A DNA stretch of 9,474 nucleotides from Patescibacteria group bacterium UBA4067 (GTDB taxonomy: Bacteria; Patescibacteriota; Minisyncoccia; Minisyncoccales; Minisyncoccaceae), in NCBI GenBank assembly GCA_002382025.1, contig DFZB01000056.1:2142-11615 (forward strand), given 5' to 3'. This document shows, piece after piece, positions 6,511 through 9,474 of the stretch. The position numbers and the translations under genes are program-made. The notes below the pieces were generated by a model. That model ran no database searches and was not told the DNA's origin. It saw only the letters and a program-made list of their open reading frames with translations. Position 1 is the first letter of the stretch; every line of letters starts with the position of its first letter.

Positions 6511-7323
6511 TTATTTTCTCTTTTTCTTAATTCTTCTTTGGATTATTAATTTACTTGTCCACTTTTTCTTGTTTCTTGTTTTAACTCCTAAGGCATGTTT
6601 TCCTTGAGGTGTTTTTGGATATTTTAATCCAATTGGTTGTCTTCCTTCTCCACCTCCATGAGGATGATCACAAGGATTCATGGCTGTTCCTCTAACATGT
6701 GGTCTTTTTCCTTTTCTTCTTGATTTACCTGCTTTTTCCCAACGAATAAACCTATATTCTGGATTAGAAACGCTTCCAATTGAAGCAAAACACTCTCCTG
6801 GAATCTTTCTTATTTCCGATGAAGGCATTTTTACATTAGCATATCCTGCGTCATAACTCAAAATCGTGGCTGATGAACCTGCGGAACGAACAATTTTTCC
6901 TCCTTTTTCTGGTTCTAATTCAATATTATATATCATTGTTCCTTCTGGAATGTTTTTGATTTTTAACCTATTTCCTATTTTAGCTTCTATCTTTTTATCA
7001 GTTGTAATAACCTTATCTCCTATTTTTAATCCATGAGGACAAATAATATATCTTTTTTCATTGTCTTCATAATTAAGAAGAGCTAAAAAGGCAGTTCTAT
7101 TTGGATCATATTCAATTGCAATAACCTCAGCTGAAATATCTTTTTTAGTTTGTTTAAAATCAACCAAACGAATAAGTTTTCTTGCTCCACCACCAATATG
7201 TCTTGAAGTAATTCTTCCTGAGCTTCCTCTACCACCAGTTTTTTTTACTCTTAAAAGCAATCCTTTTTCAGGTTTCTTTTTGGTTAACAATTTTAAATTT
7301 TTTATTTTCTTTTTCCTAATCAT
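6511..7323 (-). CDS. rplB: 50S ribosomal protein L2 (uL2), short N-terminus
   Basis: L2 is needed for subunit association and for the structure of the peptidyl transferase centre. The start at 7323 (MIRKKKIKN) gives 270 residues, 4 bases after the rplW stop; an ATG 15 bases upstream would overlap rplW and is less likely. Clear blocks: [14 protein letters not shown] (36-49), [13 protein letters not shown] (71-83), [12 protein letters not shown] (124-135), [10 protein letters not shown] (146-155), and the diagnostic [17 protein letters not shown] (212-228). The usual opening KPTSPGRR is absent and roughly ten residues are missing before the GGR/GRIT block; in its place is [13 protein letters not shown] (11-23). 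From memory this opening occurs in CPR relatives. Confidence 0.95.
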   Translation of the reverse strand: MIRKKKIKNLKLLTKKKPEKGLLLRVKKTGGRGSSGRITSRHIGGGARKLIRLVDFKQTKKDISAEVIAIEYDPNRTAFLALLNYEDNEKRYIICPHGLKIGDKVITTDKKIEAKIGNRLKIKNIPEGTMIYNIELEPEKGGKIVRSAGSSATILSYDAGYANVKMPSSEIRKIPGECFASIGSVSNPEYRFIRWEKAGKSRRKGKRPHVRGTAMNPCDHPHGGGEGRQPIGLKYPKTPQGKHALGVKTRNKKKWTSKLIIQRRIKKKRK

Positions 7324-7327
7324 GGTA

Positions 7328-7666
7328 TTATTTTCCAATTATTTCAATTTTTTGTCCTTGTTTTACTTTAACTATTGCTTTCTTAAAACCACTTTTAAAG
7401 CCACTAATTTTTCTTCCTTGAAATTTTCTCTTTTTAGGAATATTAATAATCATTACTCTTTCCACTTCAACTCTATACTGACTCTCGATTGCATCTTTTA
7501 CTTGCTTCTTGTTACTATTTTTACTTACTTTAAAAATATAGAAATTGGATTCTCCTAATTTGGCTGATTTTTCTGTAACACAAGGACTCTTCAAGATTCC
7601 AAATAATTCTTGCTCTTTTATTTCCTTACTTTTTTCTTCTTGTTTTTTGAAAACTCTTAAAGCCAT
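7328..7666 (-). CDS. rplW: 50S ribosomal protein L23 (uL23), N-terminal extension
   Basis: L23 sits at the tunnel exit and is the docking site for trigger factor, SRP and the translocon. The 112 residues contain the core LKSPCVTEKSAKL (25-37), FYIFKVSKNSNKKQVKDAIE (42-61), VEVERVMIINIPKKRK (67-82) and a C-terminal strand region. About 20 charged residues (MALRVFKKQEEKSKEIKEQE) precede the core, where many L23 proteins have only a few. The start is two bases after the rplD stop, with no Shine-Dalgarno. No later in-frame ATG exists before the core, so the extension is probably real. Confidence 0.94.
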   Translation of the reverse strand: MALRVFKKQEEKSKEIKEQELFGILKSPCVTEKSAKLGESNFYIFKVSKNSNKKQVKDAIESQYRVEVERVMIINIPKKRKFQGRKISGFKSGFKKAIVKVKQGQKIEIIGK

Positions 7667-7668
7667 AA

Positions 7669-8283
7669 TTATTTTTTATTAAACATTTTCTTTGATTCTT
7701 CTAAACATTCTTCTGTTATAACTATTTTTTTTGCAGTCAAAACATCAAGACAATTTAAATCTTTCATTTGTATTGTTTTAGCATTGGGAATATTTCTAAA
7801 AGAAAGAATGGTTTTTTTGTCCATATCTTTTAAAACAATAAGGCATTTATCGCTTAAAAGAGAGTTTTTCTTTAAAAATTCGCTTGCTTGTTTTGTTTTT
7901 AATGCCTCTATTTTATCAACAAAAATAATATTGTTGCTTTTTTTCTTTTCTTCTAATATTTCTAACAATGCTTTTCTTCTAATATTTTTAGGAATTGTTC
8001 TTTTAAAATTCTTTTCATTTCTTGGACCAAAAGTAACTCCACCACCAATCCATATAGGAGACCTACTAGACCCGTGTCTAGCTCTACCAGTTCCTTTTTG
8101 TTTCCATGGTTTTTTCCCTCCTCCTCTTACTTCTGACCTATCTTTGGTATGAGCAATTGATTTTCTTCTGTTAGATATTTGAGAAACTATTACTTGGTGA
8201 ACAAGGTTAGAATTAAAAGAATCATTAACAGCTTTTTCTGTTTTTTTATCAGTTTTCTTTTTTATTGTTTTTGTCTTTTTCAT
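7669..8283 (-). CDS. rplD: 50S ribosomal protein L4 (uL4), altered N-terminus
   Basis: L4 is an assembly protein whose extended loop lines the exit tunnel; in E. coli it also represses its own S10 operon. The 204 residues carry the loop KDRSEVRGGGKKPWKQKGTGRARHGSSRSPIW (47-78) and FGPRNEKNF, then a Rossmann-like domain with FVDKIEALKTK, SFRNIPNAKTIQMKDLNCLDVL (161-182) and VITEECLEE. Where typical L4 starts with a beta-strand region of about 20-30 residues (V-Y-N-x-x-G), this one has a lysine/threonine-rich stretch (MKKTKTIKKKTDKKTEK) running straight into LVHQVIVSQ. The start is fixed by the ATGA overlap with rplC. Confidence 0.95.
   Translation of the reverse strand: MKKTKTIKKKTDKKTEKAVNDSFNSNLVHQVIVSQISNRRKSIAHTKDRSEVRGGGKKPWKQKGTGRARHGSSRSPIWIGGGVTFGPRNEKNFKRTIPKNIRRKALLEILEEKKKSNNIIFVDKIEALKTKQASEFLKKNSLLSDKCLIVLKDMDKKTILSFRNIPNAKTIQMKDLNCLDVLTAKKIVITEECLEESKKMFNKK
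8066..8081 (-). other. Perfect short inverted repeat inside rplD
   Basis: CTAGAC, loop ACGG, GTCTAG (minus strand) is a perfect 6 bp stem with a 4-base loop, extendable by one G-U pair. It falls in codons for the tunnel-loop segment RARHGSS of L4. It is stronger than its A/T-rich surroundings but has no T-tract, so it is not a terminator. It may be chance. Confidence 0.3.
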
Positions 8284-8867
8284 ATTCCTCTAATCTCTAA
8301 TAATGTTCCTCTTCTTCCTGGAATTGATCCTTTAATGGCTATTATTTTATTCTTTTTGTCAATTTTAATTACTTCTAAGCCCTTAACAGTAACTCTATCG
8401 CTTCCCATTCTTCCAGGCATTTTTCTTCCCTTAATAACTCTTGAAGGAATACTACAACCAATAGAACCAATTGTTCTGTGTTCATGCTTAACACCATGAG
8501 AAGCTTCTTTTCCAGCAAATCCCCATCTCTTTACTCCACCTTGAAATCCTTTACCCTTTGAAATACTTGAAACTTTTACTTTATTTCCTTCTTCAAAAAC
8601 ACCTGCCTCTATCAAATCACCTACTTTTAAAGAGTTTTCTTCGCATTTAAATTCTTTAACGTATCTAAAGGGTGTTCTTGTTTTTTTAATCTTTCTCTCG
8701 GGTAAATTTTCAAAACCAACTTTTATTGATGAATAGCCGTCTTTTTCTTTTGTTTTAACCTGAAGCACACTACAATCTCCTGCCTTAACCAAAGTCACTG
8801 GAATAACTTTTCCTTCTTTGTCGTAAATTTGGGTCATTTCAATTTTTTTTCCTAATATGCACTTCAT
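8280..8867 (-). CDS. rplC: 50S ribosomal protein L3 (uL3)
   Basis: L3 is an assembly initiator at the 3' domain of 23S rRNA, with a loop reaching towards the peptidyl transferase centre. The 195 residues include GKKIEMTQIYDKEGKVIPVT (6-25), SKGKGFQGGVKRWGFAG (103-119), EASHGVKHEHRTIGSIG (121-137), KGRKMPGRMG (146-155) and VIKIDKKNKIIAIKGSIPGRRG. It is a little shorter than the usual 205-210. The E. coli Gln150 position, methylated by PrmB, aligns with lysine 120 here, though many bacteria lack that glutamine. It starts 15 bases after the stem of a hairpin and T-tract, and its TGA stop overlaps rplD. No Shine-Dalgarno is seen. Confidence 0.96.
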   Translation of the reverse strand: MKCILGKKIEMTQIYDKEGKVIPVTLVKAGDCSVLQVKTKEKDGYSSIKVGFENLPERKIKKTRTPFRYVKEFKCEENSLKVGDLIEAGVFEEGNKVKVSSISKGKGFQGGVKRWGFAGKEASHGVKHEHRTIGSIGCSIPSRVIKGRKMPGRMGSDRVTVKGLEVIKIDKKNKIIAIKGSIPGRRGTLLEIRGI

Positions 8868-8953
8868 GATGTAAATAAAAAACTGGACACCAGCCCAGCT
8901 TAACTTAGACTAGTCGGCCTTTATTATTAATTTTTATTATTTGTATTTATTCA
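8868..8953 (-). promoter_or_regulatory. Structured intergenic leader between rpsJ and rplC
   Basis: This 86-base gap is the only sizeable intergenic space in the window; the other 20 junctions are 14 bases or less. Read on the minus strand it starts with about 30 bases of nearly pure A/T, then a G+C-rich block (about 8883-8919) with GGCC, the palindrome GACTAGTC (8908-8915) and a hairpin plus six T, then a short A/T stretch to the rplC start. A leader for rplC-rplD or an attenuator is inferred from position and structure; it matches no named leader class that I recognise. Confidence 0.5.
8877..8898 (-). terminator. Hairpin with T-tract, terminator- or attenuator-like
   Basis: On the minus strand, CTGGGC (8898-8893), loop TGGT (8892-8889) and GTCCAG (8888-8883) form a 6 bp stem with one G-U pair. 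Preceding AAG can pair with the first three of the six T that follow (8882-8877), extending it to about 9 bp. Stem plus T6 is the form of an intrinsic terminator. Since essential genes follow directly, it would have to be leaky, regulated, or bypassed by a promoter; a purely structural leader role is the alternative. Confidence 0.45.
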
Positions 8954-8959
8954 TTACAA
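8931..8959 (-). promoter_or_regulatory. Possible weak promoter upstream of rplC
   Basis: On the minus strand TTGTAA (8959-8954, overlapping the end of rpsJ) is followed after 17 bases by TAAAAA (8936-8931), each matching four of six consensus bases of a sigma-70-type promoter. A start near 8923 would give a transcript beginning just before the GGCC and hairpin. Such matches arise easily by chance in A/T-rich DNA, so this is only a candidate. Confidence 0.2.
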
Positions 8960-9307
8960 AATACTTTTAATTTCTGTGTCCACACCAGCTGGTAAGGTCA
9001 AAGACTTCAAAGCTTCAACTACCTTTTGATTAGGATTCATAATATCAATCAATCTTTTATGAACTCTCATTTCAAACTGTTCTCTTGAAGTTTTATGAAC
9101 AAAAGTAGACCTATTAACAGTAAATTTACTTATTTCTACTGGTAAAGGAATTGGTCCCATTACTTCTACTCCAGAACGAACAGCAATTTCAATAATTTGT
9201 TGAGCGCTTTTATCAATTACTTTATGATCATAAGCACGCAACTTAATTCTTAGCTTTGGTATTACTTCTTTTTCCTTTTTAACTGATTTTTTAAGAGCAG
9301 CTGGCAT
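8954..9307 (-). CDS. rpsJ: 30S ribosomal protein S10 (uS10 / NusE), N-terminal extension
   Basis: S10 is a 30S head protein that also acts, as NusE with NusB, in rRNA transcription antitermination. The 117 residues hold the full family core: [21 protein letters not shown] (18-38), [39 protein letters not shown] (51-89) and [13 protein letters not shown] at the end. Family members are usually about 102-105 residues; the extra is a lysine-rich N-terminus [17 protein letters not shown]. No in-frame ATG, GTG or TTG lies between this start and the core, so the extension should be real. It follows tuf by 9 bases and precedes the structured 86-base gap. Confidence 0.97.
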   Translation of the reverse strand: MPAALKKSVKKEKEVIPKLRIKLRAYDHKVIDKSAQQIIEIAVRSGVEVMGPIPLPVEISKFTVNRSTFVHKTSREQFEMRVHKRLIDIMNPNQKVVEALKSLTLPAGVDTEIKSIL

Positions 9308-9316
9308 TTATTTCAA

Positions 9317-9474
9317 TTATTTAATAATTTTTGTTATAACTCCTGCACCTACTGTTTTTCCACCTTCTCTAATAGCAAAACCAAATTTCTCTTCCATGGC
9401 AGCTGGTACAATTAATTTAACAGTAACATCAACTGTGTCCCCAGGCATAACCATTTCTACTCCTGGTTTTAATA
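9317..9474 (-). CDS. tuf: Elongation factor Tu, C-terminal end (runs off right edge)
   Basis: EF-Tu carries aminoacyl-tRNA to the ribosomal A site as a GTP complex. Only the last 51 complete residues are present, from the third (beta-barrel) domain: [28 protein letters not shown], then the hallmark [15 protein letters not shown] and the TAA stop at 9317-9319. These blocks distinguish it from EF-G and other translational GTPases. It lies directly upstream of rpsJ, as at the str/S10 junction of many bacteria. The GTPase domain is outside the window. Confidence 0.95.
   Translation of the reverse strand, partial: LKPGVEMVMPGDTVDVTVKLIVPAAMEEKFGFAIREGGKTVGAGVITKIIK

Noticed and set aside
7324..7338. 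Upstream starts for rplB (7338), and likewise rplF (2539) and rpsH (2936)
   Set aside because: Each would overlap the upstream gene and add 5-7 residues absent from the families; the internal ATG gives the canonical start for L6 and S8 and the better-spaced one for L2.
7784..8152. A 122-codon plus-strand open frame
   Set aside because: Antisense shadow of rplD, low-complexity phenylalanine/leucine-rich, without family features.
8284..8300. AGAGGA just before the rplD start as a Shine-Dalgarno site
   Set aside because: It ends only two bases before the ATG, too close to act as one, and it encodes the conserved-looking end of L3 (EIRGI).
1..9474. Possible UGA recoding, since low-G+C CPR bacteria are candidates
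   Set aside because: TGA ends rplC, rplV and rplN exactly at the family C-termini and in ATGA overlaps, and I saw no internal TGA codon.
1..9474. A hidden novel defence, mobile or secretion system
   Set aside because: Every base outside the 86-base gap belongs to a known housekeeping gene or to a junction of at most 14 bases; there is no room for unknown genes.

Overview
This window is one uninterrupted ribosomal-protein superoperon, read entirely on the minus strand (right to left). It covers the classical S10 and spc clusters and is cut at both ends inside genes: the 3' end of tuf (EF-Tu) at the right edge and the 5' half of secY at the left edge. Between them lie 20 complete ribosomal protein genes, in transcription order rpsJ, rplC, rplD, rplW, rplB, rpsS, rplV, rpsC, rplP, rpmC, rpsQ, rplN, rplX, rplE, rpsN, rpsH, rplF, rplR, rpsE, rplO. 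No IS, tRNA, rRNA, CRISPR or other mobile feature is visible, and no stretch over 100 bases lacks a gene.

The organism is a bacterium with strongly A+T-rich DNA and lysine-rich proteins. rpmD (uL30), normally between rpsE and rplO, is absent: the two genes are separated by one base. Missing uL30 is a known trait of the Candidate Phyla Radiation (Patescibacteria). The L15, L18, S8 and L2 sequence variants also look to me like those of Parcubacteria-type CPR, although I could not run a search. UGA is a stop codon here, which argues against the recoded Gracilibacteria/Absconditabacteria lineages.

The layout is very compact. Of 21 gene junctions, three are 4-base ATGA overlaps, five have a 1-base spacer, and nearly all the rest are 2 to 14 bases. 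The one exception is an 86-base gap between rpsJ and rplC. It holds a G+C-rich block in otherwise A+T-rich DNA: an 8-base palindrome, then a 6 to 9 bp hairpin followed by six T, ending just before rplC. It looks like an intrinsic terminator, attenuator or ribosomal-protein leader, and is the most interesting non-coding element in the window. Almost no gene has a recognisable Shine-Dalgarno sequence. Starts are preceded by A/T-rich sequence, and four junctions have the identical string TAATATG (stop, one base, start).

The products work together as the core of both ribosomal subunits: S10, S19, S3 and S14 in the 30S head; S17, S8 and S5 in the body; L2, L3, L4, L22, L23, L24 and L29 around the peptidyl transferase centre and exit tunnel; L5, L18, L16 and L6 around 5S rRNA and the tRNA/factor side. 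EF-Tu delivers aminoacyl-tRNA, and SecY is the membrane channel to which exit-tunnel ribosomes dock. Several proteins differ at their ends or at conserved sites from textbook forms (S10, L23, L4, L2, L5, S8, L15, L16). I see no previously undescribed multi-gene system; this is a conserved housekeeping locus with lineage-specific oddities.
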